Source: Halobacillus campisalis (lineage in GTDB: Bacteria; Bacillota; Bacilli; Bacillales; Halobacillaceae). Taken from it: 64,000 nucleotides of DNA. The notes beneath the pieces are model-generated. The model worked only from the letters and a program-made list of their open reading frames with translations, made no database searches and was not told the DNA's origin. The stretch spans positions 124,001 to 188,000 of the forward strand of contig NZ_JAPVRC010000002.1 in the NCBI RefSeq assembly GCF_030345335.1, read 5' to 3'. Of this stretch, positions 44,440 to 54,463 are shown piece by piece. A program made the translations under genes and the position numbers. How positions within the stretch are numbered: the first letter of the stretch is position 1; each line of letters begins with the position of its first letter.

Positions 44440-44900
44440 ATTAGGTGTTTTACTAGGACACCTTATACTCTAAAGAATTTTCTCTTAAGATTATGTGAGC
44501 TGCCTTACAGAAAGAGCAATGTTCACAAAACGTTCACTTCGCTGAGCGATTAAACAAGACAATGGAATTTTAAAACGCTGAATCTCCTTTAAGAATAAAA
44601 ATTCAACCCAAAAAAACCTTCCTTAGAGTAATCAACTTAAGAAAGGTGAGATTTTAAGCCAGAATCTAACTAAATAACTCGACATTAAGCCGTTTTTAAA
44701 TAATGGATATGTTAAAGGTGGTTGTTGATATTGATAAGTGAGTTATTCAACAATACGGCAGGATAGTGGAAGACTTGGTTTCATTTAGGTATGACACACT
44801 ACATGGTTAGAGGTCGTTTATATCTACCACTAGCCATATTCTGTGTAAAAATATTCATGATTAAACTTTCTTACTCGTTTCGTAGATTCTAATGTCTTAT
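44440..44900. other. Gene-free stretch after the lgt pseudogene
   Basis: I see no gene here. It is AT-rich, with decayed lgt 5' sequence next to 44440-44480. Confidence 0.4.
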
Positions 44901-44904
44901 CAAA

Positions 44905-45137
44905 GACGTTTCCGTGCTACTTATCATCGTAAAGAGCTCCGGGAAATCGCGAGACTCCTGTGGGAAGAGAGTGCTAGGTGAGACCCCGGAGAGCGAAGCT
45001 CGAAGAGGCTCACTGCGCTCCCACGGAAAGGGAGTGATTTCCCGGAGCTCTTACCTCTGTTAAACATAACGGAAACCGTCCAAACATCTCGAAACTGAGC
45101 CTTCCACTAAAGAAAGCATATATGAATATCAACACGG
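44905..45137. repeat. Dispersed palindromic repeat, most complete copy
   Basis: The core is bounded by GAGCTCCGGGAAAT (44934-44947) and its exact complement ATTTCCCGGAGCTC (45037-45050). Inside are GAGACTCCTGTGGGA, GGTGAGAC and GGCTCACTGCGCTCCCAC, forming nested stems. An outer arm runs to 45137 with ATGAATATCAACACGGG. The reverse orientation recurs at 63862-64000, and diverged copies are near 61.3-62.1 kb. Confidence 0.75.
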
Positions 45138-45467
45138 GACTTTAACAAATCCTAAATAATAGTAAAGGTAAGCGCTTCCTAATCAGAAATCTATTGTAAT
45201 TAATTTAAATATAATATACTCTATTATAGTTAGTTATAAAATATATGATTGCATAATCAATGAAACACGTTCAATTATAATAGAGTGTTTTATGTAATTT
45301 ACAATCTACACAAATAGGTCGAGTAACATTGAATTCACTTTTGGAGATATTATTTTAAGGCGAATGTACAGTGAATCAAGATATCATTTGTTGTTATGTA
45401 AATGTGCTGTGAACAGGAATTGAAGAATAAAGTGAAGAGGATAAGTATCCATCATGGAGGTTAGTAC

Positions 45468-47348
45468 ATGTTAAAAAAAATGAAAAAGAACGATCCTGCC
45501 TTTAAGAAAAAATTAATTTTTGCCGCAGTAATTGCCCTGTTTTGGCTGAAGATGACAATTATTCAAGGTGGAGTCTTCACCCTGGAATTAGAAAACGTGA
45601 ACCAAGCAGCGATTTTAGCTTTTAATCCCTTGAGCAGTATATTTCTTATTTTCGGATTAGGAATCTTATTGGCTGGTCGCAGAGGTTTATTAGCTGCTTA
45701 TATTCTCGGATCGGTCCTATTGTACGTAAATGTATTATTTTATCGAGAATATAATGACTTCATTACAATTCCGATGTTAGGGCAAGTAGCGAACCTTGCT
45801 GGTCTCGGAGGAAGTATTACGAACATTCTATCAGCCACAGATATTTTCTTGTTCGTAGACGTTGTAGTTGCGATTTTTCTATTATTCTATTTAAAACCAG
45901 TTCGTTTTCAAAGTTTTATGCCTAAGCGCAAAGAGGGGCTCATGTTAGCAATGGTAGCTATTCTGTTATTCCTCGTAAATTTAGCCTGGGCACAAACTGA
46001 GCGTACGGAGTTGTTAACACGTGCTTTTGATCGAAATTTGCTGGTGAAAAATATTGGGGTTATCGATTATCATATTTACGATGCTGTTTTGCAGGGCCAA
46101 ACTGAAGCGAAGAAAACCTTTGCGGATAGTAACGAATTAGTTCCTGCTTTAAACTATTTAAATGAAAAGGAAGTTGACCCAAACGGACAAATGACAGGCG
46201 TAGCTGAAGGCAAAAATGTTATTATTTTGTCGCTGGAAAGCACCCAGACATTTGTCGTAGATAATGAACTGAATGGGGAAGAGCTTACCCCTTATTTCAA
46301 CGACCTGAAAGAAGAAGGAGCTTACTTTAATAACTTCTATCATCAGGTGAAGCAGGGGAGGACGGCAGATTCAGAGTTTCTGTTAGATAACTCATTGTAT
46401 GGTCTGAACCGCGGGGCAGCCTTTTTTACTCATTCAGGCAATGAATATGAAGCCACTCCTGAATTGTTAGGAGAGAATGGATACACGTCTTCTAACATGC
46501 ATGCTAATGATAAGACATTCTGGAACCGAAATGTCATGTATGATTCTCTAGGTTACGATGAATATTACTCTAAAGAAGATTATGATGTAACTGAGGAGAA
46601 ATCTTATGGATGGGGATATTTAGATGAATACTTTTTCAGTGACTCTTTAGATAAAATGGAAGAAATGGATCAGCCGTTTTACAATAAGATGATTACACTG
46701 ACGAATCACCACCCATTTACGCTTCCTGAGGACAAGAAGTATATTGAAGAAGGTGATACGTCAAGCGGTACTTTGAACCGTTTCTTCCAGACGATACGCT
46801 ACCAGGATGAGGCGTTGAAAGAGTTTGTAGAAGAATTTAAAGGATCAGATCTTTATGACGATACCGTTCTTGTCATCTATGGGGACCACTTCGGTATTTC
46901 CGAAAATCACCAAAAGGCTATGGGAGAGTATTTGGACAAAGATATTAATGAATATGAACAGTTTCAACTGCAGCGTGTCCCTCTTCTCATGATTGGCGAA
47001 GGTATTGAACCAGAGAAATATGATACGGTTGGAGGTCAGATTGACCTGCGCCCTACCCTTACCAATATGCTGGGGGTAGAAGATGATAATCCGGTTCAAT
47101 TCGGTCAGGATTTATTCAGTGAAGATCGTCGGGAAATGATGATTACACGTGATGGCAATTTTGCAAGTGATGAGCATGTAGGTGTAAATGAAAGCTGCTA
47201 TGACCGGGAAACTGGTGAAGAGGTAGAAGGCAATGCCTGTGAATCTGGGTTTGAGCAAGCTGAAGAAGAATTAGGTTTGTCGGATTCAATCGTGTATGGA
47301 GACCTTCTCCGTTATCTTGATGAAACCGAAATGATTGAAGAAGAATAA
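45468..47348 (+). CDS. ltaS: Lipoteichoic acid synthase-type sulfatase
   Basis: 626 residues. About five membrane helices in the first 190 residues precede an extracellular sulfatase-fold domain. Key parts are NVIILSLESTQTFVVDNEL (metal Glu), the catalytic Thr in KQGRTADSEFLLDNS, NHHPF and YGDHFGIS, matching LtaS of Staphylococcus and Bacillus. It polymerises glycerol phosphate from phosphatidylglycerol onto a glycolipid anchor outside the membrane. Paralogues (YfnI, YqgS, YvgJ) share these motifs, so which one this is remains open. The C-terminal tail is unusually acidic and has two Cys (ESCYDRE, NACESG). Confidence 0.9.
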   Translation: MLKKMKKNDPAFKKKLIFAAVIALFWLKMTIIQGGVFTLELENVNQAAILAFNPLSSIFLIFGLGILLAGRRGLLAAYILGSVLLYVNVLFYREYNDFITIPMLGQVANLAGLGGSITNILSATDIFLFVDVVVAIFLLFYLKPVRFQSFMPKRKEGLMLAMVAILLFLVNLAWAQTERTELLTRAFDRNLLVKNIGVIDYHIYDAVLQGQTEAKKTFADSNELVPALNYLNEKEVDPNGQMTGVAEGKNVIILSLESTQTFVVDNELNGEELTPYFNDLKEEGAYFNNFYHQVKQGRTADSEFLLDNSLYGLNRGAAFFTHSGNEYEATPELLGENGYTSSNMHANDKTFWNRNVMYDSLGYDEYYSKEDYDVTEEKSYGWGYLDEYFFSDSLDKMEEMDQPFYNKMITLTNHHPFTLPEDKKYIEEGDTSSGTLNRFFQTIRYQDEALKEFVEEFKGSDLYDDTVLVIYGDHFGISENHQKAMGEYLDKDINEYEQFQLQRVPLLMIGEGIEPEKYDTVGGQIDLRPTLTNMLGVEDDNPVQFGQDLFSEDRREMMITRDGNFASDEHVGVNESCYDRETGEEVEGNACESGFEQAEEELGLSDSIVYGDLLRYLDETEMIEEE

Positions 47349-47362
47349 CTCTTTAACTTGAT

Positions 47363-47400
47363 TAGGCAAGCATTCGATAAGAGTGCTTGCCTATTTATAT
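47363..47400 (+). terminator. Terminator of ltaS
   Basis: TAGGCAAGCA pairs with TGCTTGCCTA, followed by a short T-rich tract. Confidence 0.72.
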
Positions 47401-47668
47401 AGTGGAAGTCCAATAATGCTTTCTTGAAAAAGTCTATGATTTCATCTATTGAATGATCACTTTCATCATAATGAGTATAAAGGTGAATTTTAGTAAAAGG
47501 GTAATATAAAATATAATACGATTAATCGATAGAATTTCAAGTCGGCATGTCGTTCACATTTGCTAGCCAAGTCAACTTTTGAAATTAGCGTGCTGAGTGA
47601 TTTGAGAAATGAAGAATGAAAACTCCTATACATATTGTACGAAAGAAGAAAAAGAGGAAGTGGTAAAA

Positions 47669-48943
47669 ATGCTTAAACACAGTAAGTCACAAGCGCCTAT
47701 ATCACCGCCGTTTTATTATGGATGGGTGGTTGTAGCCATAGCAGGGTTAAGTATGTTCTTTTCAGGACCAGGGCAAACCTATTTTATCTCGATTTTCATT
47801 GAACATTACCTCCGAGATTTTGAATACTCTAGATCAATGGTTTCCGGCTTATACTCTACGGCTACTTTGTGTGCCGGGTTAGCTCTATTTCTCGTAGGGA
47901 AACTGGTAGATATTTGGGGGCAGCGAGTTATGATGACGCTCGCCGGATTCCTATTAGCTCTCGCCTGCCTTTGGAATTCACTACTAACAGGTCCCGTGAT
48001 GATGTTTGTTGGTTTCTTTATGCTTCGTTTATTCGGTCAAGGCTCCATGACACTGATTCCAAACACCCTGGTGCCTCAGTGGTTTATTCAAAAAAGAGGG
48101 AGAGCTTTGAGCGTAATGGCCATTGGAGGCTTTGCAAGCTCAGCTTTAATGCCAGTTTTGAATACGTGGATCATTGATTCGATAGGCTGGAGAATGACGT
48201 GGACGATGTGGGGGATCCTTCTTTTAGTTGGTTTTGCGCCGCTTGCTTATTTTTTGGTTCGTAACCAGCCGAAAGATATTGGGGAAGTTCCCGATGGGAA
48301 AGAAAAAGAACAAAAGAATCAAACAGAGAAGAAAAAAGTAACTTTAGAAGTGAACGAAATAAGCTGGACACTAAAAGAAGCGATGAGAACGAGAGCGTTC
48401 TGGCTCATTTTGTTCACTGTAAGTGTTCCTGCTTTAGTGAATACAGGAGTAACCTTTCACCTGGTGTCTATCATCCAGGGAAAAGGTATGACGGAATCCG
48501 TCGCTGCATTAGTATTAACGCTGATGGCTGTCATTGGATTCCCCGTTACCTTTCTAGTCGGTTATTTAGTCGACCGGATTTCTGTCCATTACGTATTAGC
48601 CCTTACATTTTGCGCCCATATTATCGCTCTCTTATTTCTTCTGCAGGTGAATTCCTGGATGGGTGCTGTCATCTACGGGGTGATATGGGGAGTTGCTAAT
48701 GGGTTTGAACGTATCACGTTAACCATTGTATGGCCCAACTATTTTGGGAGGGAGCATTTAGGAAGTATCAAAGGATTAGCACAAACCGTTATGGTTCTTG
48801 GTTCAGCGTTTGGCCCTCTTCCGTTCGGAATATTCTTTGATTGGTTTGGCGGCTATCAGGAGATTTTATGGCTGATGATTCTCCTGCCTGTACTTGCTTT
48901 GGTTTTCTCGCTTCTATCTCCAAAACCTTCATATAAAAACTAA
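47669..48943 (+). CDS. MFS transporter, oxalate/formate antiporter-like
   Basis: 424 residues from the ATG at 47669, chosen because the hydrophobic protein begins PPFYYGWVVVAIAGLSMFFS right after it and GAGGAAGTGG precedes it; an upstream ATG at 47609 has a weak site and would add a polar tail. About twelve helices with the MFS-type GKLVDIWGQRVMMTLAGFLL. This group includes monocarboxylate and oxalate/formate carriers; the substrate is unknown. Confidence 0.83.
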   Translation: MLKHSKSQAPISPPFYYGWVVVAIAGLSMFFSGPGQTYFISIFIEHYLRDFEYSRSMVSGLYSTATLCAGLALFLVGKLVDIWGQRVMMTLAGFLLALACLWNSLLTGPVMMFVGFFMLRLFGQGSMTLIPNTLVPQWFIQKRGRALSVMAIGGFASSALMPVLNTWIIDSIGWRMTWTMWGILLLVGFAPLAYFLVRNQPKDIGEVPDGKEKEQKNQTEKKKVTLEVNEISWTLKEAMRTRAFWLILFTVSVPALVNTGVTFHLVSIIQGKGMTESVAALVLTLMAVIGFPVTFLVGYLVDRISVHYVLALTFCAHIIALLFLLQVNSWMGAVIYGVIWGVANGFERITLTIVWPNYFGREHLGSIKGLAQTVMVLGSAFGPLPFGIFFDWFGGYQEILWLMILLPVLALVFSLLSPKPSYKN

Positions 48944-48944
48944 A

Positions 48945-48981
48945 AAAACGAGCTCATCTATTCTATAGATGAGCTCGTTTT
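48945..48981. terminator. Strong bidirectional terminator after the MFS gene
   Basis: AAAACGAGCTCATCTAT and ATAGATGAGCTCGTTTT form a perfect 17-bp stem with a 3-base loop. Confidence 0.88.
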
Positions 48982-49077
48982 GACTTGTCTTAGAAGACCG
49001 CAATATAATGAAGCCCGTAACGAGGTGGTGTGAATTAATTAGGTTCTTTTATAACTAGTTATAATACAGTATAAATG

Positions 49078-49107
49078 AAGAGTGTGCCGACAACCCGGCA
49101 CACTCTT
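49078..49107 (-). terminator. Terminator after the UspA gene
   Basis: AAGAGTGTGCCG pairs perfectly with CGGCACACTCTT; the T tract on the minus strand is weak. Confidence 0.6.
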
Positions 49108-49111
49108 TATA

Positions 49112-49534
49112 TTATTTGATAATAACTACGGGGGACTTCACATATTTCACAAGTTTATGACTGACACTTCCAAGAACTAGTGTTTGAAGTTTGTTTCTTC
49201 CTCTGCTGCCAATTACAACACAATCATAGTTGCCATTATTCGCGTACTCGATCAGCGTTTCTGATGGTTCTCCGTGAAGGATCGATATATTCGCTTTGAC
49301 TCCTTGACCTTCGATGTGCTGAATCGTATCCAAGAACTTTTCTTTCCGTTTAGCTGTGGCTGTATGGGAATCTCCGTACTTTAGGACATCCTTTTTTGAT
49401 TTTTCTCCATCTACAGCATAAACAAGTTCGATATGGCCTTGATCTTTATAAGGTGAAATCATTTTTAATGTTTGATCGATTGCTCGGTTTGAATGTTCAG
49501 AACCATCTGTAGCAAGTAAAATATTTTTAAACAT
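49112..49534 (-). CDS. Universal stress protein, UspA family
   Basis: 140 residues with the N-terminal ILLATDGSEHSNRAI and the ATP-binding motif VIGSRGRNKLQTLVLGSVSH, so it probably binds ATP. USP proteins help survival under stress and growth arrest. It lies 23 bases after the SulP gene on the same strand; pairing of SulP carriers and USP proteins is common and suggests a link between anion uptake and this protein. Confidence 0.87.
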   Translation of the reverse strand: MFKNILLATDGSEHSNRAIDQTLKMISPYKDQGHIELVYAVDGEKSKKDVLKYGDSHTATAKRKEKFLDTIQHIEGQGVKANISILHGEPSETLIEYANNGNYDCVVIGSRGRNKLQTLVLGSVSHKLVKYVKSPVVIIK

Positions 49535-49557
49535 GACATTGTCTCCTTTGGATTTAA

Positions 49558-51018
49558 TTAGTGCCCTGCACTCTTAGAAACACCGCCGAGACGGTTTAAT
49601 AAACGGGAACTTTCTCCATTTAAGCCTTTGAAGTGAACTGTAACTCCATTTTGTTCAAATTTAGTTTCTAAGTTATCAAGAGCTCCGATAGCCGAATCGT
49701 CCCATAAATGGGATTCAGTTAGATCAATGGTTACTTCATCGATATCATCTTTAAAGTCGATAGAGTCAAGGAAATCTGTAACCGATGCGAAGAAGAGCTG
49801 TCCTTGAATATAATAAATTTTCTTACGCCCTTCATGGACATATAAAGGAAGTACTCGTACTTTTGAAATTTTAACAGCGAAGAAAATCATGCTTAGTACA
49901 ACGCCTGCTAACACTCCATAGGCTAAGTTGTGAGTGATGACAACTGTGAGTACAGTCACAACCATAACGGATGCATCGGTTTTAGGAACGCGATGTAGAT
50001 TTCTGACCGAACTCCAATCGAATGTACCAATAGAAACCATAATCATAACACCTGCCAGCGCAGCCATAGGAATTTGGACGACGACGCCTCCAAGGACAAT
50101 GATAAGGAACATTAGAACAATACCTGAAACAAGTGAAGATAACCTTCCGTTACCGCCGGATTTCACGTTGATTACCGATTGACCAATCATGGCACAGCCT
50201 GCCATTCCGCCAAAGCAGCCGGCTACGATGTTTGAAATCCCTTGTCCGCGGCTTTCTTTGTTTTTATCACTATCTGTGTCTGTCATATCATCCACGATAG
50301 AAGCTGTTAGTAACGATTCTAATTGACCAACAATAGTCAATGCTAATGCATAAGGCATGATAATCATTAGCGTTTCTAGATTTAATGGGATATTAGGAAG
50401 AGCAAAGAACGGTAATGATTGAGTGAGTGCTCCCATATCTCCTACATTTCTAACACCAAAATTCATTGAAATAGCGATAGCTGATACTACAACAATCGCT
50501 ACCAGCGTAGATGGCACCGCCCTTGTAACAAGCGGGAATAAATAAATGATAGCTAAAGTTAAACCAACAAGAGCATACATAATCCAGGTCTCATCAACAA
50601 AATGCTGAAATTGAGAGGTGAAGATTAAGATAGCCAGTGAGTTAACGAATCCCACCATCACAGATCTTGGGATAAACTTCATAAAACGAGCTAATTTAAA
50701 AACTCCAAATAAAATTTGCAGTATACCGGTAAGAATAGTAGTAGCCAAGAGATACTCTATTCCGTGGTCAGCTACAAGCGTAATCATAAGCAGTGCCATA
50801 GCTCCAGTAGCTCCAGAAATCATACCAGGTCTTCCACCGACAAATGCAATGACTACAGCGATACAAAAAGATGCATAAAGTCCGACCATGGGATCGACTC
50901 CTGCGATAATGGAGAAGGCGATCGCTTCAGGAATAAGTGCTAAAGCAACGACTATCCCAGCCAGAACGTCTCCTCTCACATTGCCAAACCATTGTTCTTT
51001 AATTTTTGAAATTGACAT
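49558..51018 (-). CDS. SulP-family anion transporter with STAS domain
   Basis: 486 residues with 10 or more membrane segments. SulP features include [38 protein letters not shown] and [25 protein letters not shown] domain follows from about residue 385 ([20 protein letters not shown]-like: [20 protein letters not shown]). It may carry sulfate or bicarbonate; the sequence does not settle it. Its operon includes an upstream excisionase-like HTH gene and the downstream USP gene. Confidence 0.88.
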   Translation of the reverse strand: MSISKIKEQWFGNVRGDVLAGIVVALALIPEAIAFSIIAGVDPMVGLYASFCIAVVIAFVGGRPGMISGATGAMALLMITLVADHGIEYLLATTILTGILQILFGVFKLARFMKFIPRSVMVGFVNSLAILIFTSQFQHFVDETWIMYALVGLTLAIIYLFPLVTRAVPSTLVAIVVVSAIAISMNFGVRNVGDMGALTQSLPFFALPNIPLNLETLMIIMPYALALTIVGQLESLLTASIVDDMTDTDSDKNKESRGQGISNIVAGCFGGMAGCAMIGQSVINVKSGGNGRLSSLVSGIVLMFLIIVLGGVVVQIPMAALAGVMIMVSIGTFDWSSVRNLHRVPKTDASVMVVTVLTVVITHNLAYGVLAGVVLSMIFFAVKISKVRVLPLYVHEGRKKIYYIQGQLFFASVTDFLDSIDFKDDIDEVTIDLTESHLWDDSAIGALDNLETKFEQNGVTVHFKGLNGESSRLLNRLGGVSKSAGH

Positions 51019-51079
51019 AGTTACCCTCTTTCTATTTTATTTAAGACGGCTGACTCTCACAGCAGTCAGGTTCGTAGAT

Positions 51080-51253
51080 TCATTGTTTCTTTAATTCTTC
51101 AATACATTCATGGAGGTCTGCTGTCTTTACTCTCCAGTGACTACCGATTTTAAAGGCTGGCAGTTTTCTCTCTTGTGCTAGTTTATAGACAGTCATTTCA
51201 TTCATCTGCAGATACTCAGCCACTTGAGAAATCGTCATCACTTCTTTATCCAT
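51080..51253 (-). CDS. Excisionase-type helix-turn-helix protein
   Basis: 57 residues from the ATG at 51253, with GGAGGGGTAATC as ribosome site. The MerR-like winged helix reads [20 protein letters not shown] followed by [20 protein letters not shown], the excisionase family signature. There is no integrase or phage gene nearby, so it is more likely a small transcription regulator of the SulP gene that starts 61 bases downstream. Confidence 0.8.
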   Translation of the reverse strand: MDKEVMTISQVAEYLQMNEMTVYKLAQERKLPAFKIGSHWRVKTADLHECIEELKKQ

Positions 51254-51387
51254 GATTACCCCTCCATAAATATGATTGCTATTCATATAAATGAATAGCT
51301 TTTTATTATAAATTTTTATATTTATTTTATAACTGACTATAATAGAGTATAAGATAATGAATCTTATTGCAACGGGGTTTTTGATAG

Positions 51388-51405
51388 TAAGCGCTTACCT
51401 TTACA
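51388..51405. promoter_or_regulatory. Palindrome GTAAGCGCTTAC with extension
   Basis: GTAAGCGCTTACCTTTAC contains a perfect 12-base palindrome. Its reverse complement shares 16 bases (GTAAAGGTAAGCGCTT) with the sequence near 45160-45178. Function unknown; a regulator-binding site is possible. Confidence 0.4.
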
Positions 51406-51624
51406 ATAAAACGCTTTCTTTTACAAATGAAAGGGTGGAAAAAGGGATTTGCACGTTTTATATAATTAAATGATCCTCTGATAGATCGAGAAAGCTTGCA
51501 ATAAAATTAAAGGAGATCATTTCTTATGTTTTCATCACATAGGAGTTTCACCATGTCTTTCCGCCCTCTGCCTAATAAGTATCTCGACACCGCTTCAAGA
51601 AAAAGCAAACATTTGTGCTAGTAT

Positions 51625-51845
51625 GCTGCTTCTCATAATAAGCTCCCATGGTGAAAAGATTGGTTTAGAGCACTATATTCTCACCGCACAGGCATCTAGA
51701 AGACGCTACTTCTTGGTAAAGGGGGCGTTTCTGCTTACTCCCAACCACCCCTGACTATCAATACGGAATCGAACCCCGGATATCTCGAAAATAAGTCTTC
51801 CACACTCCTGCCTTATTATTTAATAACTTTTATGAAAATCAACAA
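51625..51845. repeat. Degenerate copy of the dispersed repeat
   Basis: Only the arm is recognisable: ATCTCGAAAATAAGTCTTCC followed by CTGCCTTATTATTTAATAAC and ATGAAAATCAACA, close to the arm of the copy ending near 62080. The core is scrambled. Confidence 0.45.
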
Positions 51846-51974
51846 TAGCGTTCCTTATAGTTAAATAGTAAAAATGTGGTAAAATAATTCATGTATCCTA
51901 TTATTTCTTAATGGTTCTTAATGGTCTACCGTCGAGGTTCATAGTTTAGTACATTAGAAAAGGTTGATGAAAAA

Positions 51975-52613
51975 GTGACAATGCATGTGAAAGAAGCTTC
52001 AATTTTCGACCACACGGGAAACAAGATTATGACCGAAGACCGTGAAATAGCGATTATCGCCAAAATGGAAGATCCTAAAATCGCTATTCTGGGAAACGTA
52101 GTGAGTGAGGCGGAATGTGAGGAGATCATTCGTCTTTCCAAAGATCGTATGAACCGTTCGAAAATCGACTCGACACATGAAGTGAGCGACATTCGGACAA
52201 GCAGCAGTACTTTTCTTCCAGAGGACGATGTCACGACCAGGATTGAGAAACGGCTTGCGCATATCATGAACGTACCCGTAGAACATGGAGAAGGACTTCA
52301 CATATTGAATTATAAACAAGGCCAGGAGTATAAAGCGCATTACGACTACTTCAGATCAAAGGCAAGAGCAACGAACAACCCAAGAATTAGTACGCTCGTC
52401 TTATACTTGAATGATGTGGAAGAGGGAGGGGAAACGTATTTTCCACAAATGAATCTTTCTGTTTCCCCTCAACCAGGTATGGCGGTCTATTTTGAATATT
52501 TCTATTCGGATCCTGTACTCAATGAACGGACGCTTCACGGGGGATCACCTGTCACAGCGGGAGAGAAGTGGGCAGCTACAATGTGGGTACGGAGAAAACA
52601 GTATATCAAGTGA
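51975..52613 (+). CDS. Prolyl 4-hydroxylase-like 2-oxoglutarate/Fe(II) oxygenase
   Basis: 212 residues. The double-stranded beta-helix metal triad is visible: His and Asp in YKAHYDYF, the second His in ERTLHGGSPV, with Lys in GEKWAATMWVRRK to bind 2-oxoglutarate. It also has RISTLVLYLNDVEEGGETYF. It matches bacterial prolyl 4-hydroxylase-type enzymes such as the Bacillus anthracis protein. The peptide substrate is unknown. The start is a GTG at 51975 or an ATG two codons later. A strong terminator follows. Confidence 0.88.
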   Translation: MTMHVKEASIFDHTGNKIMTEDREIAIIAKMEDPKIAILGNVVSEAECEEIIRLSKDRMNRSKIDSTHEVSDIRTSSSTFLPEDDVTTRIEKRLAHIMNVPVEHGEGLHILNYKQGQEYKAHYDYFRSKARATNNPRISTLVLYLNDVEEGGETYFPQMNLSVSPQPGMAVYFEYFYSDPVLNERTLHGGSPVTAGEKWAATMWVRRKQYIK

Positions 52614-52706
52614 TTAGCTAGTAATTGATTTAGCAGTATAGAGGAACAAAGTTATGGTAATGTAATTGGACTTGCAGTTCAATGAACATCGTTCCAAATT
52701 TCTAAT

Positions 52707-52747
52707 AAAAGAGGTCGATCCATTCGTTTGGATTGATCTCTTTTTTT
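52707..52747 (+). terminator. Terminator of the hydroxylase gene
   Basis: AAAAGAGGTCGATCCA pairs with TGGATTGATCTCTTTT with one or two mismatches, followed by T's. Confidence 0.78.
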
Positions 52748-52916
52748 ATTGGTTCTGTAAAACCTTCATTTTAATATTCATATAAACTTCCTTATTTACA
52801 AAGACCCAGCTTAGAGATGATTCTCTTCCTTAGAATGAACCTTCTAGTTAGATGATAAAGTCTGGAATGCTTCTGAACGAAAGTGATCAAAAAATTAATT
52901 AGATCTCCTATGAAAC

Positions 52917-52954
52917 AACCCCAGACAACCTGAAAATAGTTATCCTGGGGTTTT
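52917..52954 (+). terminator. Second terminator-like hairpin
   Basis: AACCCCAG pairs with CTGGGGTT followed by TT. Confidence 0.55.
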
Positions 52955-53060
52955 ATCAATCATTTATGTCTAAATCATCTGAAGCCACTGTTTCATATAA
53001 TGTCCTCTTCCCATATAAAAATGGTAAACTACCATTAGGAAATCATAGGAGGAACGTACA

Positions 53061-54245
53061 ATGATGAGAAAGCTTTACTACGCAGAACCTTATACGATGG
53101 AGTTCGACTCCAGGATTATAAAAACAGACCAGGATGAGCGCGGTCTTTATACAGTTTTAGAAGAAACGGCTTTTTATCCTGCCGGGGGCGGCCAGCCTCA
53201 TGATAAAGGAACATTAAATGGCGTCGAAGTGGCAGATGTAGAAGAAGTAGAGGATGAGGTGCGTCATTACATAAAAAAAGAATTTCCTGAAGGTACTGAA
53301 GAAGTGCACGGAATTATTGATAGAGAGCGACGGATTGACCATATGCAGCAGCATTGTGGACAACATATCATTTCGGCCGTTTTCGACGATCAGTTCCAAA
53401 TTCCAACGACAAGCTTTCATTTAGGAAAAGATACGGTGACGATAGATTTGGATACGGAACAAATCTCCGACGAACTTTTGCATGAAGCTGAGGAGCAGGT
53501 GAATCAAGTTATATATGACAATTTTCCTGTAGAAACAAAGTGGTTGCCTGCGGAAGAGGCGAAAGCGTATTCCCTTCGTAAACCACTTGCCGTCGAAGGT
53601 GACGTCCGTCTTGTCATCATTCCGGATATTGATTACAACGGATGCGGAGGGACCCACCCCAGGTCTACTGGCGAAGTCATGGCAGCCAAGTTTTTAGGAT
53701 GGACAAAAAATAAGAAGCAGGTACGTCTGGAGTTTGTCTGCGGTTATCGTGTTCTGTCTAAGCTTGGTCAGAAGCATCGGGTATTAACTGAAATGAAGCA
53801 GATTGTTCCAAGGCCGGAACAGCAGCTTGTTCAGGAAGTCAGCGAGATGGTCCAATCAAGCAAGGAGAAAGATAAGAAGATTGCCGAGCTTGAAGAACAA
53901 TTACTCCAGCATGAAGCGCGTACTATTATTTCTGAGGCACAGGGAGATCAAGTGATTCAACGAGTTTTTCATGACCGGCCGATCAAAGCTCTCCAGTCTC
54001 TAGGAAAAGCGATCACCGAACAAGTGTCTGATATTTATCTTATCCTTGTCAGTGAGCAGGAGGAGCAATTGCAATTCGTGCTGGCTCGTGGTGACGAGAT
54101 CGATCGAAACATGAATGAAATCGCGAAACAAACATTGCCTCTTATTGAAGGAAAGGGAGGGGGGAAACCGGATTTTGTCCAAGGAGGCGGAAAAAAGATA
54201 ATAGACGGTGCTGCTTTCGCTAATCGAGTGAAAGATCTATTATAA
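53061..54245 (+). CDS. AlaX-type alanyl-tRNA editing protein with DHHA1 domain
   Basis: 394 residues. The N-terminal second half of alanyl-tRNA synthetase is seen: FYPAGGGQPHDKG, the zinc-binding HMQQHCGQHIISAVF and GCGGTHPRSTGE. A coiled linker (PEQQLVQEVSEMVQSSKEKD) leads to a DHHA1 domain with GKGGGKPDFVQGGG. There is no aminoacylation domain. Such free-standing proteins remove Ser or Gly wrongly attached to tRNA-Ala. TAGGAGGAACGTACA precedes the ATG. Confidence 0.88.
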   Translation: MMRKLYYAEPYTMEFDSRIIKTDQDERGLYTVLEETAFYPAGGGQPHDKGTLNGVEVADVEEVEDEVRHYIKKEFPEGTEEVHGIIDRERRIDHMQQHCGQHIISAVFDDQFQIPTTSFHLGKDTVTIDLDTEQISDELLHEAEEQVNQVIYDNFPVETKWLPAEEAKAYSLRKPLAVEGDVRLVIIPDIDYNGCGGTHPRSTGEVMAAKFLGWTKNKKQVRLEFVCGYRVLSKLGQKHRVLTEMKQIVPRPEQQLVQEVSEMVQSSKEKDKKIAELEEQLLQHEARTIISEAQGDQVIQRVFHDRPIKALQSLGKAITEQVSDIYLILVSEQEEQLQFVLARGDEIDRNMNEIAKQTLPLIEGKGGGKPDFVQGGGKKIIDGAAFANRVKDLL

Positions 54246-54352
54246 TGATAGAGTGATATGTTTCCCCTTTTCGATATTCGGAAAGGGACAGGTGCTGAAA
54301 GGATAGCTAAGCGAATTTACTAATTCCTGTTAAGAACGATTAAATATATACT

Positions 54353-54375
54353 GGAAGCTTCTATAGTAAGCTTCC
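54353..54375 (+). terminator. Hairpin after the AlaX gene
   Basis: GGAAGCTT and AAGCTTCC are perfect complements; only TTCT follows. Confidence 0.5.
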
Positions 54376-54463
54376 TTCTCCTGATTTCCACCCCCATTTA
54401 ATCCCTTGCTTTGCATTTCATCTCATAGTAATGTTGTGGTTCGTTGAAAGGAGTGGATTGACC

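Larger units (their letters stand above)
51254..51974. other. Gene-poor stretch before the hydroxylase gene
   Basis: It holds the palindrome at 51388-51405 and degenerate repeat sequence at 51625-51845. A 32-codon reading frame at 51526-51624 starts with MFSSHRSFTMSFRPLPNKYL after AAAGGAGATC, but its coding status is doubtful. Confidence 0.35.
52614..53060. other. Gene-free stretch with two terminators
   Basis: Terminators at 52707-52747 and 52917-52954. Around 52770-52815 (TTAATATTCATATAAACTTC) there is a weak match to the arm of the dispersed repeat. Nothing coding is visible. Confidence 0.4.

Noticed and set aside
44905-45137. Insertion sequence with terminal inverted repeats
   Set aside because: The element is palindromic but has no transposase and no visible target duplication; copies vary in outer stems. 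It is better called a dispersed repeat.
51080-51253. Excisionase-like protein as a sign of a prophage or integrative element
   Set aside because: No integrase, phage or conjugation genes and no attachment-site repeats were found around it; it is tightly linked to the SulP gene instead.
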